The notes under the pieces are model-generated. The model was not told the DNA's origin. It saw only the letters and a list, made by a program, of their open reading frames with translations, and did not search any database. DNA of 64,000 nucleotides, taken from positions 1 to 64,000 of the forward strand of contig VOGB01000005.1 in NCBI GenBank assembly GCA_009493725.1, in the 5' to 3' direction. The DNA is from Pseudoramibacter fermentans (GTDB taxonomy: Bacteria; Bacillota; Clostridia; Eubacteriales; Eubacteriaceae). Of this stretch, positions 52,234 to 60,409 are shown one piece after another. The position numbers were made by a program, and so were the translations under genes. Numbering within the stretch: position 1 is the stretch's first letter; each line of letters starts with the position of its first letter.

Positions 52234-52269
52234 CTCCGGCATCGGTTTTGCGCCGATGTCGGAGTTTTT
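52234..52269 (+). terminator. Intrinsic terminator of the DUF362 gene
   Basis: Twelve-bp stem CTCCGGCATCGG (52234-52245) with CCGATGTCGGAG (52253-52264, one G-T pair), then TTTTT. Confidence 0.88.
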
Positions 52270-52295
52270 GCGTTGATCTCTAAAAATTTTTATTG

Positions 52296-53339
52296 TTATT
52301 TTGCAAGCTTAGGAAAATGCTCAAACACAATGTCATTCAGCTGTTTCCTAATTATTGAAAAATCTTGATTCAAATCGAGCGTTCGAACGCTGATTTTGTT
52401 GCCACTCATATGATAAACATGATTCGGTTGAATGACTTCATCCGTTTTTGCATACAGCAGCATGCCAGATACTTTGTGTTTCTGATCTGTCATCTCCGCT
52501 TCTTTATTTTTTACATAGGTAAAAATTTGATACAAATTTCCCGAGTGAATCGTTCGTTTATTGAAGTGCTGCTGCGTTGTATGTGCGTAGTACTTCGCGT
52601 CGATAATCAAAATGTTGCCTCGGTGAGACAACATAATATCCGACTGCATCATCGGAAGCATCGCATCTTCATTGTCATCAAGCTGCCACGGAATCTGCGA
52701 TGCACTGGCATGAAGATCTGGAAACTCCTTTTTGTAGTACTCTAAAATAAACTTTTCATAGAGGTGATACATGTGCGCTTCATCAAAAAAATCCATAAGT
52801 TTTGTTCGCCCCGAGGCTGTCGTCTGGATTAATCCTTTAATGATTAAATTACAAATCGCTATCAGCATCCGATATGTGGCATTACATCGATTGAATTGCA
52901 GCCGCCAGTTTATGCGATGGGGATCCAAAGATTCTACATTTCCGAAATAAACAAGTAGTTTTCTTAACGATTTTTTCCGCTTTTTCGATAGATCCGAACG
53001 AAGCAAAAGTGCCATTGTTGTTTTAATGATTCTGTTCATATAGTTGTTCTCTGAAAAATCATCGAAAGAGCAGATCATCTGTTTATTCAACATACTTTGT
53101 TCTTTGATCGATTCAGACAAATTGATCTTTCCGCGCACAGCTGAAAAGGCGCCCTTTCTTTCAATGTATTCACGTCCCAGTCCGCGTTTTAATTGAACCG
53201 ACACCCCTTTTGTTAAAATCGCTGAACACAATTCTATCGCATTATCAAACGACTCTGTTGCCACCTCCCTATAACCTTGCGCGTTTAGCACCTGAAACAC
53301 ATAGGCAAGCATATAATAAACATTCTGGACCGGAATCAC
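52296..53339 (-). CDS. mcrC: McrC-like nuclease subunit of a McrBC-type restriction system
   Basis: 347-aa protein of the McrC/5-methylcytosine restriction family. The N terminus IPVQNVYYMLAYVFQVLN is typical. The PD-(D/E)xK nuclease signature is seen as MQSDIMLSHRGNILIIDAKYYAH near residues 230-252 (Asp then DxK). It overlaps the McrB-like gene by 4 bp, the usual coupling. McrC is activated by McrB NTP hydrolysis and cuts DNA carrying modified cytosine. Confidence 0.85.
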   Translation of the reverse strand: MIPVQNVYYMLAYVFQVLNAQGYREVATESFDNAIELCSAILTKGVSVQLKRGLGREYIERKGAFSAVRGKINLSESIKEQSMLNKQMICSFDDFSENNYMNRIIKTTMALLLRSDLSKKRKKSLRKLLVYFGNVESLDPHRINWRLQFNRCNATYRMLIAICNLIIKGLIQTTASGRTKLMDFFDEAHMYHLYEKFILEYYKKEFPDLHASASQIPWQLDDNEDAMLPMMQSDIMLSHRGNILIIDAKYYAHTTQQHFNKRTIHSGNLYQIFTYVKNKEAEMTDQKHKVSGMLLYAKTDEVIQPNHVYHMSGNKISVRTLDLNQDFSIIRKQLNDIVFEHFPKLAK

Positions 53340-55456
53340 TGAATCGCACTCCTAAGATTATCGCTCCATTCTTTGACTTTTGAAGCTTCATCGAACCAGT
53401 ATTCCTTCAAAAGCGGAATAAGTTCGTATTCCACGATGCTGAATAAGGCCTTATCATTGACCATCTCTGGCTTAAGACAAAAATAGCTATGACCGATACA
53501 AAAGCCTTTTCCCAGGGAATCGTCATCAGCGATGACCTCATTCAAATCGACGACGCATGCAATCAACCGATCGAATTTTTCGTTGTTTAGACTTTCCTGA
53601 TACGTTTTAAAGCCTTCTGTATTAAATCCCGGCTCGATTTCGATAAAAGCAAATCGCCGGCGCAGCGCGTAGTCCAGCATCGCAAGGCTGCGGTCAGCCG
53701 TGTTCATCGTCCCGATGATATGGACCCGTTTCGGAATGGCAAACTTTTCATCCGAGTAGAGCATCTGAATCTTGTGCTCCCGCTTGTCATTTTCAATCAG
53801 CATGAACAGCTCGCCAAATATTTTGCTGAGATTGCCGCGGTTGATTTCATCGATGATGAAGAAATAATCGTTGTCGCTGTCGATTTCAGCTTTCTTGCAA
53901 AAATTGTAAAACACGCCTTTCTTCAGCTCAAAGCCGCCCTCTGTCGGTCGAAAGCCCATAATGAAATCTTCGTAGGTGTAGCTCTGGTGAAACTGAACCA
54001 TCAACACACGGTCGACGTCCTTCACGCCCATCATCGAATAAGCCAGCCGTTTGGCAATAAAGGTTTTACCAACACCGGGCGCGCCTTCGAGAATGATGTT
54101 TTTCTTATAGCGGAGCAAACGGACAATGTTCTGGTACTTTTCCTCAGACATATAGACCTCGCTTAAAAAATCATCTTCTGTATACAATGGATAATTGACG
54201 GCTTGATCATCGTCCTCGTCGAGCGCATCACTTTCGAATATTTCCTTTAATTGCTGAACAAAACCGTTATAAGGCGTGATGTCGGTCAAAGTTTTCATCG
54301 CGGTGCGCTCCTGAAGCATCCAGCTTCCGCGGTCGGTCCAATTAACGTGGCGCAGGTGATTGAAATGATCGGTCCGGTCCGCGTCGTATTCGTAATCCGA
54401 TGTCACGATGCCCCGTCCGATGATTTCGCTCATGCCGTTCTTGACGAAAATGACGTCACCGGGTTTCATTTCTCGAGCAAACTGCCACGTCGCGTGGGCA
54501 GAGTTTTTGTAAGAGGTGTCTTCTTGATAGATCTCCTGCATCTGTTTACGCATAGCCGATTTGGATGTAAATGCGTTCAGGTCGCCGATCTCGCCCCAAC
54601 CGAGAAGCATGATGCCCTTTTGATAACATTCGTCCCACTTTTCCGCTTTTTGACCCGGTGCGTAAGTCCAATAATGAACGGTTGGAATCTCGTCGTCATT
54701 TTCCGGCTTGCCCTGTGTCTCAACCCAAGCGGCGTTAGACAGTTCTGGGAAGGTTGTGTACGGATATTGCCCGCTTTCAAAGACGGCCTTGCAGGCATCA
54801 ATGATGTTAAGGTAGTGTTCAGCCGACGGCACCTTGGCGTATGTCTTGATATAAGGCTGATAACGCGCGACAAAATCCGCCGGCATGTGTTCGATATTGT
54901 AGAGGAATTTTCGATTTCGGGAATCGAGATTTACGTAAAAATACGGTCTGATCCAATAGAGTCCCATCGTGATGTTCCACTTAATATACCGCTGGGAAAG
55001 CGCCGTATTGAACGCTTCACAAAAAGCTTTTCGGTGATCATCGCTGGCATTTTCCGCCAATTTTAAAGCACTTTCAAATAATTGCCAAAGATGATCGATG
55101 TCATTCGCTTCTCTGTCCCCTGCAAATCCATAGAAAGCAGCATTCATATGATTGAGGACTGGAATGCCCGATAAAGACTGCGGCACTTCCGCCGAGATAT
55201 CAAAGGCTTCCGCGATGCCTTTCATGATATGAATACGATTTTCATCTTTGATACCTTTGTTAAACAGTCCAAAAACCGTAAAGGGATCGATGTCAATCGG
55301 TATGCCGCCCTTTTCCAATTTTGGCAGCTTCATCTTGATCTTTTCGAAAATCCGGCAAATCCTTTGAACCAGCTCCGCACGGTCTGATTTGAAATTTAAT
55401 AGTTTATCGGCCAACTCTGCATAAAAAGCCGTCCATTCATAATGGCCTGCTTCCAT
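53336..55456 (-). CDS. mcrB: McrB-like AAA+ NTPase with EVE-like reader region
   Basis: 706-aa protein. The first 230 residues are an unassigned helical region. Residues about 245-370 (VHYWTYAPGQKAEKWDECYQKGIMLLGWGEIGDL... MKPGDVIFVKNGMSEIIGRGIV) look like an EVE/YTH-type modified-base reader. The C-terminal GTPase-type AAA+ module has Walker A GAPGVGKTFIAKRL, Walker B FFIIDEINRGNLSKIFGE, and sensor MNTADRSLAMLDYALRRRFAFIEI. I start at 55456, the second ATG, since GGAGG abuts the first (55462). It forms a type IV restriction system with mcrC. Confidence 0.85.
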   Translation of the reverse strand: MEAGHYEWTAFYAELADKLLNFKSDRAELVQRICRIFEKIKMKLPKLEKGGIPIDIDPFTVFGLFNKGIKDENRIHIMKGIAEAFDISAEVPQSLSGIPVLNHMNAAFYGFAGDREANDIDHLWQLFESALKLAENASDDHRKAFCEAFNTALSQRYIKWNITMGLYWIRPYFYVNLDSRNRKFLYNIEHMPADFVARYQPYIKTYAKVPSAEHYLNIIDACKAVFESGQYPYTTFPELSNAAWVETQGKPENDDEIPTVHYWTYAPGQKAEKWDECYQKGIMLLGWGEIGDLNAFTSKSAMRKQMQEIYQEDTSYKNSAHATWQFAREMKPGDVIFVKNGMSEIIGRGIVTSDYEYDADRTDHFNHLRHVNWTDRGSWMLQERTAMKTLTDITPYNGFVQQLKEIFESDALDEDDDQAVNYPLYTEDDFLSEVYMSEEKYQNIVRLLRYKKNIILEGAPGVGKTFIAKRLAYSMMGVKDVDRVLMVQFHQSYTYEDFIMGFRPTEGGFELKKGVFYNFCKKAEIDSDNDYFFIIDEINRGNLSKIFGELFMLIENDKREHKIQMLYSDEKFAIPKRVHIIGTMNTADRSLAMLDYALRRRFAFIEIEPGFNTEGFKTYQESLNNEKFDRLIACVVDLNEVIADDDSLGKGFCIGHSYFCLKPEMVNDKALFSIVEYELIPLLKEYWFDEASKVKEWSDNLRSAIQ

Positions 55457-55474
55457 ATCCATTCCTCCTCACGC

Positions 55475-55490
55475 ATTTGATTAAACAAAT
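55475..55490. promoter_or_regulatory. Short palindrome between mcrB promoter and start
   Basis: ATTTG-ATTAAA-CAAAT lies just downstream of the -10 box at 55489-55494 and upstream of the mcrB Shine-Dalgarno. It could be an operator; the arms are only 5 bp. Confidence 0.3.
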
Positions 55491-55517
55491 TATGCCATTA
55501 ATAAATGAAATCGACAA
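55489..55517 (-). promoter_or_regulatory. Probable promoter of mcrBC
   Basis: Minus strand TTGTCG (55512-55517), 17-bp spacer, CATAAT (55489-55494), 33 bp before the mcrB start. Confidence 0.5.
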
Positions 55518-55588
55518 GCCTGTCCATCGATTCCTTACAGATCAAAATGAGGCGCATGACGACGAAATAACCGCCTATAAACCGCAAA

Positions 55589-55613
55589 AAGGGAGACATT
55601 CTGTCTCCCTTTT
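55589..55613. repeat. Left direct repeat flanking the IS1182-like element (terminator hairpin)
   Basis: A 25-bp sequence identical to 57243-57267. It is itself an intrinsic terminator: GGGAGACA/TGTCTCCC with a TTC loop and T/A tracts. It is either a long target duplication or two copies of the terminator. Confidence 0.8.
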
Positions 55614-55624
55614 CAGACTGTCGA

Positions 55625-55662
55625 CAAAGTCTAGAGGGAAACGCTCTAGGCTTTGTTTTTTT
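55625..55662 (+). terminator. Inward-reading terminator at the left end of the IS1182-like element
   Basis: Twelve-bp stem CAAAGTCTAGAG/CTCTAGGCTTTG around 7 bases, followed by seven T. It would stop transcripts entering the element from outside. Confidence 0.7.
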
Positions 55663-55773
55663 ATAGCAGTCAGTCATTTTTCACCTGTCGCAATACAAAC
55701 GTGGTAAAATAGCAATAATAGAAACAGGCCATGCATTGCATTCAGTAAAAGGAGGAAAAAGGAAAGAAAAAAG

Positions 55774-57170
55774 ATGCTGACAAAAAACGGTGAAAAGAAA
55801 CGAGATCAAATTCAAATATTTTGTATGGACGACTTAGTTCCAAAAGATCATCTTCTTGAATGATCGATGAGGCCATTGACTGGTCATTTATCTATGAACT
55901 GGTTGAGGAAAAGTATTCGGCAGATCAGGGCCGTCCAAGCATCGATCCAGTTGTGTTGATTAAAATTCCATTTATCCAATACCTTTACGGCAACAAAAGC
56001 ATGCGTCAGACCATCAAGAAATCGAGGTCAATTGCCTATCGTTGGTTTCGGATGAGTATGCACGATAAAGTTCGCGCATTTTCCACCTTTGGCAAGAACT
56101 ACACGCGCCGATTTAAAGATACCGATCTTTTCGAAGAAATCTTCGCACATATCCTCTCAGAAGCTACAAACACAAGTTGATCGATCCAGAGAAATCTTCG
56201 TTGATGCCACACATGTAAAGGCAAGAGCCATAATAAAAAGAAACAAAAGAAAATTGCCAGAAATGAAGCGATGTTTTATGAAACGCAGTTAAACCAAGAG
56301 ATTCAAAGAGACCGGGAAGCCCACACAAAAAACCGTTGAAAGATAAAGACGATCAAGAAGACGATGAACATCACCCAGGCTCAAAAAGAAACGGGAAATC
56401 AAAGTAGTACAACCGACCCGGAAGCGGCTGGTTTCACAAAGGGAACATAAACAAGTCTTCGCCTACGCGGTTCAAACGGCCTGCGACCGAAACGGATGGA
56501 TCATCGGCTATGACGTCAACGCAGGAAATCTACGACACAGCCGAACCTTTAAAGGCCTTTATGACAAGATAAGAGAGCATAATCCGGAAATGATAGTTGC
56601 AGATGCAGGTTATAAAACCCCTGCCATTGCTAAGCTGCTCATAGACGACGGTATCAAACCCGTTTTCCCGTATAACGACCAATGACGAAAAAGGGATTTT
56701 CAAAAAATATGAGTACGTCTACGATGAAGCTTTTGACTGTTACATCTGTCCCCATAATCAAATTTTAAAATATTCAACCACCAACCGCGAAGGTTTCGGG
56801 AATACAAAAGCCGTTCTGAAATATGTAAGACTGTCCTTATCTTAACCAGTGCACCCATAGTAAAAATCATGTCAAAGTGGTCAGCCGACACCCTATGGGC
56901 ACACTACCTGGAAATCTGCGAGGACATCCGACACACAAACGGAATGAAGCAATTTATAATCGCAGAAAAGAAACCATCGAGAGAATTTTTGGAACTGCGA
57001 AAGAAGCGCATGGATTCCGCTACACCAAATGTATGGTAAAGCCCGATGAGAATGAAAGTCGGGCTTACTTTCGCATGCATGAATCTAAAAAAACTAGCAA
57101 AAATATTATTTAGAAACAAAAACACCCGGGACCGAATCGTCCTATATTTCGATTTCAATTTATAAATCTA
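55774..57170 (+). pseudogene. IS1182-family transposase, multiply frameshifted
   Basis: AGGAGG precedes the ATG at 55774. The first frame (MLTKNGEKKRDQIQIFCMDDLVPKDHLL) stops at 55861. The next frame (IDEAIDWSFIYELVEEKYS, GRPSIDPVVLIKIPFIQYLYG, SMRQTIKKS, IAYRWF) ends near 56178, where removal of one base would continue it as YKHKLIDP and IFVDATHVKARA. Further shifts follow in 56230-56450. DDE-core pieces remain (GYDVNAGNLRHSRTF, IVADAGYKTPAIAKLL, ERIFGTAKEAHGFRY). Intact relatives are a single protein of roughly 460-480 aa. At least four lesions show it is inactive. Confidence 0.82.
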
Positions 57171-57242
57171 CAAATTGCAGCTTGATATTAAATCAAATGA
57201 GGCTCTGAGTATTTTCTCAGAGCCTCGTTTGTCTACAGTCTG

Positions 57243-57267
57243 AAGGGAGACATTCTGTCTCCCTTTT
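57243..57267. repeat. Right direct repeat flanking the IS1182-like element (terminator)
   Basis: Identical 25-bp copy of 55589-55613, continuing into TTT. It still acts as the intrinsic terminator of the dioxygenase gene that ends at 57272 on the minus strand. Confidence 0.8.
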
Positions 57268-57271
57268 TTTA

Positions 57272-58054
57272 TCACCCCAGCACAAAGCCGGTCATGGCGA
57301 TGGCGCCGAGGTTGCAGACGTCGTTGAAGACGCGGGCCTTTTCATCCTTTGCGGCGCCCAAACACAAAATCAGCGGCAGGAAATGGTCCGGCGTCGGCAC
57401 GGCGTAATCGGCGTAGGGATGGGCTTCCCAGTGGATCACCGCGTCGTCGTCCCGGGCCATCACCGCCTGGATGATCTCGGCGTTGAAAGCTTCGGTGGCG
57501 TCGGAGCCGCCGGGGCTATCCCATTCCACCTGCCTTAAATTGTGCACGACATTGCCGCTGCCGAGGATGAGCACGCCTTCGTCCCGCAGGGGCCTAAGCT
57601 TTTCGGCCATGGCGTAGAGCGCCGCCGGGGCGGCTGTGCCGTCGATCGACAGCTGCACCACCGGGATGTCCGCGTCCGGGAACATGTGGACCAGCACCGT
57701 CCAGGCGCCGTGATCGATGCCCCAGTCGTTATTGACCGCGACGTCGTCCCCGAGCAGCGCACAGACGCGGTCGGCCAAAGCGGGGCTGCCGGCCGCCGGG
57801 TATTTCACCTCGTAGAGCGCTTCCGGGAAGCCGTACATGTCGTAAATCTGGCGGGGGGTCTCGGTTTGCTGTACGAACGTCCCCCGGGTGAACCAATGGG
57901 CTGAGAGCATCAAAATCGCCTTGGGCTTGCCGTAGTCAGCGCGCACTTCCTGGCCGATTTTGCTTAAGGTCTGGGTGAGGGCGTCATCGTCCAGGGCCAG
58001 CATCGGGCTGCCGTGGCCGGTGAAGATGACGGGCATGCGTTGGTTTGTTTTCAT
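57272..58054 (-). CDS. LigB-type extradiol dioxygenase (YgiD/DODA-like)
   Basis: 260-aa protein of the class III extradiol dioxygenase family. MPVIFTGHGSPMLALDDDALTQTL has the first His near residue 14, ILMLSAHWFTRGTFVQQTE carries a second His, and NDWGIDHGAWTVLVHMFPDADIPVVQLSID and LGSGNVVHNLR follow. Bacterial members are poorly characterised; in plants they open DOPA. Because the host appears anaerobic, the reaction in vivo is uncertain. AAAGGAG precedes the ATG. A divergent HxlR regulator and a palindromic operator suggest induction by an electrophile or aromatic compound. Confidence 0.85.
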   Translation of the reverse strand: MKTNQRMPVIFTGHGSPMLALDDDALTQTLSKIGQEVRADYGKPKAILMLSAHWFTRGTFVQQTETPRQIYDMYGFPEALYEVKYPAAGSPALADRVCALLGDDVAVNNDWGIDHGAWTVLVHMFPDADIPVVQLSIDGTAAPAALYAMAEKLRPLRDEGVLILGSGNVVHNLRQVEWDSPGGSDATEAFNAEIIQAVMARDDDAVIHWEAHPYADYAVPTPDHFLPLILCLGAAKDEKARVFNDVCNLGAIAMTGFVLG

Positions 58055-58088
58055 TTGATTTCTCCTTTTTTTACATACTTTAATTTTC

Positions 58089-58128
58089 TGACTTGCCTGT
58101 ATTATATAAAGCTGGTATACTCAAGTCA
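58089..58128. promoter_or_regulatory. Divergent promoters with inverted-repeat operator
   Basis: Inverted repeat TGACTTG (58089-58095) and CAAGTCA (58122-58128). The minus promoter for the dioxygenase is TTGACT (58124-58129), 17 bp, TATAAT (58101-58106). The plus promoter for the HxlR gene is TTGCCT (58093-58098), 17 bp, TATACT (58116-58121). The repeat arms overlap the -35 boxes of both promoters, so one bound dimer could repress both. Confidence 0.65.
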
Positions 58129-58183
58129 ATCCGGATTTTTTCCTTAAGTTAGTATCTTTATCTTGACCATTAGGAGGTTTCCA

Positions 58184-58537
58184 ATGAAAAAACAGGATTG
58201 CGAAAAGGCGGGCGTCTTCGGCATGTGCCCCTTCGTTACCGCCCAGCATCTCCTTTCCGGCAAATGGGCCATTCTCATTTTGCAAAAACTTGCCGACGGG
58301 CCCAAGCGCTTCGGCGCCCTTCAGCGCCAGATCGACATCACCCAGGCGACCCTGTCCAACCAGCTCAAGCACCTGGAGGGCGAGGGGCTCATCCACCGCG
58401 AGGTCTTCGCCGAGGTGCCGCCCCGGGTGGAGTATTCCTTAACGCCCATCGGCGAGGCCTTCCGCCCCGTGCTCGACAGCATCGAGACCTGGGGCAACGC
58501 CTACATCGCCTATCTAAAAGAAAAGACCGCGCACTGA
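58184..58537 (+). CDS. HxlR-family winged-helix regulator
   Basis: 117-aa MarR-like regulator of the HxlR family. The Cys in FGMCPFVTAQHLLSGKWAILILQKLADGPKRFGALQRQI is typical of the redox-sensing subgroup (YodB/HypR). The wing and recognition helix follow: ITQATLSNQLKHLEGEGLIHREVFAEVPPRVEYSLTPIGEAF. I start at 58184 where AGGAGG precedes ATG. Divergent from the dioxygenase gene and probably its repressor, sensing quinones or electrophiles, and its own. Confidence 0.88.
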   Translation: MKKQDCEKAGVFGMCPFVTAQHLLSGKWAILILQKLADGPKRFGALQRQIDITQATLSNQLKHLEGEGLIHREVFAEVPPRVEYSLTPIGEAFRPVLDSIETWGNAYIAYLKEKTAH

Positions 58538-58575
58538 GAAGGCCCGCCCGAAAAAAATTCTATAAATCATCAAAA

Positions 58576-58605
58576 TTTAACTTACACAGAAGAAAATTTT
58601 ATGAT
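58576..58605 (+). promoter_or_regulatory. Possible promoter of MFS gene 2 leader
   Basis: TTTAAC (58576-58581), 18 bp, TATGAT (58600-58605), giving a leader of about 160 nt. Moderate match only. Confidence 0.4.
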
Positions 58606-58626
58606 AGCATAGTCGACGTTGATCAA

Positions 58627-58700
58627 AGGCGGTCGTCAGACAACCGTCTATTTCTATGATCTCAATGGAAACGCACACTGTCTCAGTGATAACGAACAAC
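58627..58700 (+). ncRNA. Candidate cis-regulatory RNA, copy B
   Basis: The core TGGAAACGCACACT (58666-58679) and AGTGATAACGAACAAC (58685-58700) matches copy A at 42644-42678 at every position outside the loop. The hairpin here is CACTG/CAGTG with a TCT loop, so the stem is kept while the loop differs. TTTCTA (58651-58656) and TAGAAA (58704-58709) can close a P1 stem around the core. A hairpin at about 58627-58649 precedes it. A terminator follows. Confidence 0.6.
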
Positions 58701-58722
58701 CAGTAGAAAATAATCTTATTTT

Positions 58723-58751
58723 CTCCGGCGTTCGCGCTGGGGCAGTTTTTT
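58723..58751 (+). terminator. Leader terminator (attenuator) before MFS gene 2
   Basis: Eight-bp stem CTCCGGCG (58723-58730) with CGCTGGGG (58735-58742), UUCG tetraloop, then CAG and six T (58746-58751). It sits between the RNA core and the gene, inside the untranslated leader. Another A/T hairpin just upstream (58705-58724) shares bases with the P1 stem of the core. Confidence 0.72.
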
Positions 58752-58773
58752 ATGTGTAAAAAAAGGAGGACAA

Positions 58774-60204
58774 ATGAATTTATCAAAGAACAAGAAGAAA
58801 AATCCCTGGCTGATCGTAGGTGTACTGGTGTTCAGTGCTTTTATCGCTTTATTTAACGAAACGATCCTGAACGTTGCACTCATCACCATCAGCAAAGACC
58901 TGCGCGTCTCTGTCAGCGCTGTCCAATGGCTGATCACTGGCTACATGCTGGTGACGTCCGTCATGGTGCCGATCACGGCATTTTTATACGAATCCATCCC
59001 CACAAAGCGGTTGTTCCAGATTGCCATGGGCATCGTCCTGGTGGGCACACTGGGCTGCTTCTTCGCGGGCAGCTTTCCGGTTCTGCTCGGTTTCCGGATG
59101 TTTCAGGCCATCGGCACAGGCATGATGATCCCGATCATGATGAGCACAACCCTGATTGTCGCACCGAGAGAAAAGCTGGGCGCTGCCATGGCCATGTGCG
59201 TCATGGGCATCACCCTTGGACCCGCCTTCGGCCCGACCCTGTCCGGCATCATGATGCAGCTTTTTAGCTGGAGAGCAACCTTCGCCCTCATCGCAGCCTT
59301 CTCAGCTGTGATGTTCATCGCCGGCTCCCTCGTCATCGATAATGTGGCAGAACTCCGTTACCCAAAACTGGACATCCTGTCTGTCGTCCTGTCTGTAGCC
59401 GGCCTGGCAGTCTTCCTCTACGGCATCAGCATCGTGGCTTCCCAGCCGCTGAACGGCCTGGCCTTCATCGCCGCCGGCGCTGTCGTGATCGCTTTCTTCG
59501 TCCGCAGACAGGGCAGGCTGGCCGAACCGATGCTCAGCTTCGCCCCGTTTAAAAACAGAATCTTCGTTCTCGGTCTTATCATGGTCACCATCGCCATGCT
59601 GATCAACTTCTCCATGAACGTCCTCATGCCGTCCTTCCTTCAGGAAGCTTACGGCGTGTCCAGCAGCATTTCCGCCATCGTGCTCCTGCCTGGCATCCTG
59701 CTCAACGCCGTCTCCACGGGCATCAGTGGCAAGATCCTCGACAAGGGCGGCGCCGGTCGGATGATTCCCCTTGGCTTCCTGACTGCGACCGTCTTCCTGG
59801 CCGTCCTTGCGGCCTTCAGCGCCCATTCTGCCCTGCCGGTCGTCATCCTGACTCACATTCTGCTCTATCAGGGGCTGGCCTTCTCCATGTCTCCGGCTCA
59901 GACCTCCGCGCTGGCGGTTCTCCCGAAGGAACTCAACCCCCATGGCGTCTCGCTGGTCAACACCTTCATGCAGATCGCAGCAAGCCTGGGCTCCTCTCTC
60001 TTCGGCGGCATCTCCGCGACGGTCCAGGCTTCCGCAGCTGCTGGCGGGGCATCTTCGGCGTCGGCTGCCACCAGCGGCTTTACGGCTGCCATCTTCGTGG
60101 CTGCGGGCATCGCCTGCACCGGTCTCATTTTGGCCCTGATCTTCTCCAGATCCTGCGCCCAGGGCGCGGCCGCTCCGTCTGATGCAACTGCTCAGGAAAA
60201 CTAA
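58774..60204 (+). CDS. MFS drug:H+ antiporter, DHA2 (EmrB/LmrB-like)
   Basis: 476-aa 14-helix transporter. ALFNETILNVALITISKDL, SAVQWLITGYMLVTSVMVP, FRMFQAIGTGMMIPIMMSTTLIV and GITLGPAFGPTLSGIMM match drug antiporters of the DHA2 group, and it is clearly similar to the gene at 47845. GGAGG precedes the ATG by 6 bases. Expression is probably controlled in the leader by the candidate RNA and terminator. Substrate unknown. Its own terminator follows at 60241. Confidence 0.87.
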   Translation: MNLSKNKKKNPWLIVGVLVFSAFIALFNETILNVALITISKDLRVSVSAVQWLITGYMLVTSVMVPITAFLYESIPTKRLFQIAMGIVLVGTLGCFFAGSFPVLLGFRMFQAIGTGMMIPIMMSTTLIVAPREKLGAAMAMCVMGITLGPAFGPTLSGIMMQLFSWRATFALIAAFSAVMFIAGSLVIDNVAELRYPKLDILSVVLSVAGLAVFLYGISIVASQPLNGLAFIAAGAVVIAFFVRRQGRLAEPMLSFAPFKNRIFVLGLIMVTIAMLINFSMNVLMPSFLQEAYGVSSSISAIVLLPGILLNAVSTGISGKILDKGGAGRMIPLGFLTATVFLAVLAAFSAHSALPVVILTHILLYQGLAFSMSPAQTSALAVLPKELNPHGVSLVNTFMQIAASLGSSLFGGISATVQASAAAGGASSASAATSGFTAAIFVAAGIACTGLILALIFSRSCAQGAAAPSDATAQEN

Positions 60205-60240
60205 AACAAAACAAGAACAATTAATCGTCACCCACAGTTA

Positions 60241-60276
60241 CAGCGGGTCCGGATCAGTCCGGGCCCGCTGTTTTTT
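60241..60276 (+). terminator. Intrinsic terminator of MFS gene 2
   Basis: CAGCGGG (60241-60247) pairs with CCCGCTG (60264-60270), with CCGGA/TCCGG inside, then TTTTTT. Very strong. Confidence 0.92.
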
Positions 60277-60409
60277 GATGTGCTTTTCGTCCCGAAATTA
60301 AAACGTCATCATTTATTTATGCTTCTTTTCATGTTATGATAATAAGAAAAAAACAGAAGATTTATAATCGGTTAAATTTTGAACACAAAACGCTGTGAGG
60401 AGGAATAAT

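Larger units (their letters stand above)
55614..57242 (+). mobile_element. Decayed IS1182-like insertion sequence
   Basis: 1629-bp element. The ends are near-perfect 15-bp inverted repeats: CAGACTGTCGACAAA at 55614 and the complement of TTTGTCTACAGTCTG ending at 57242 (one mismatch). Both ends carry inward hairpins: 55625-55636/55644-55655 followed by seven T, and 57199-57209/57216-57226. The single transposase gene is broken by several frameshifts. It separates the mcrBC operon from the dioxygenase gene. Confidence 0.8.
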
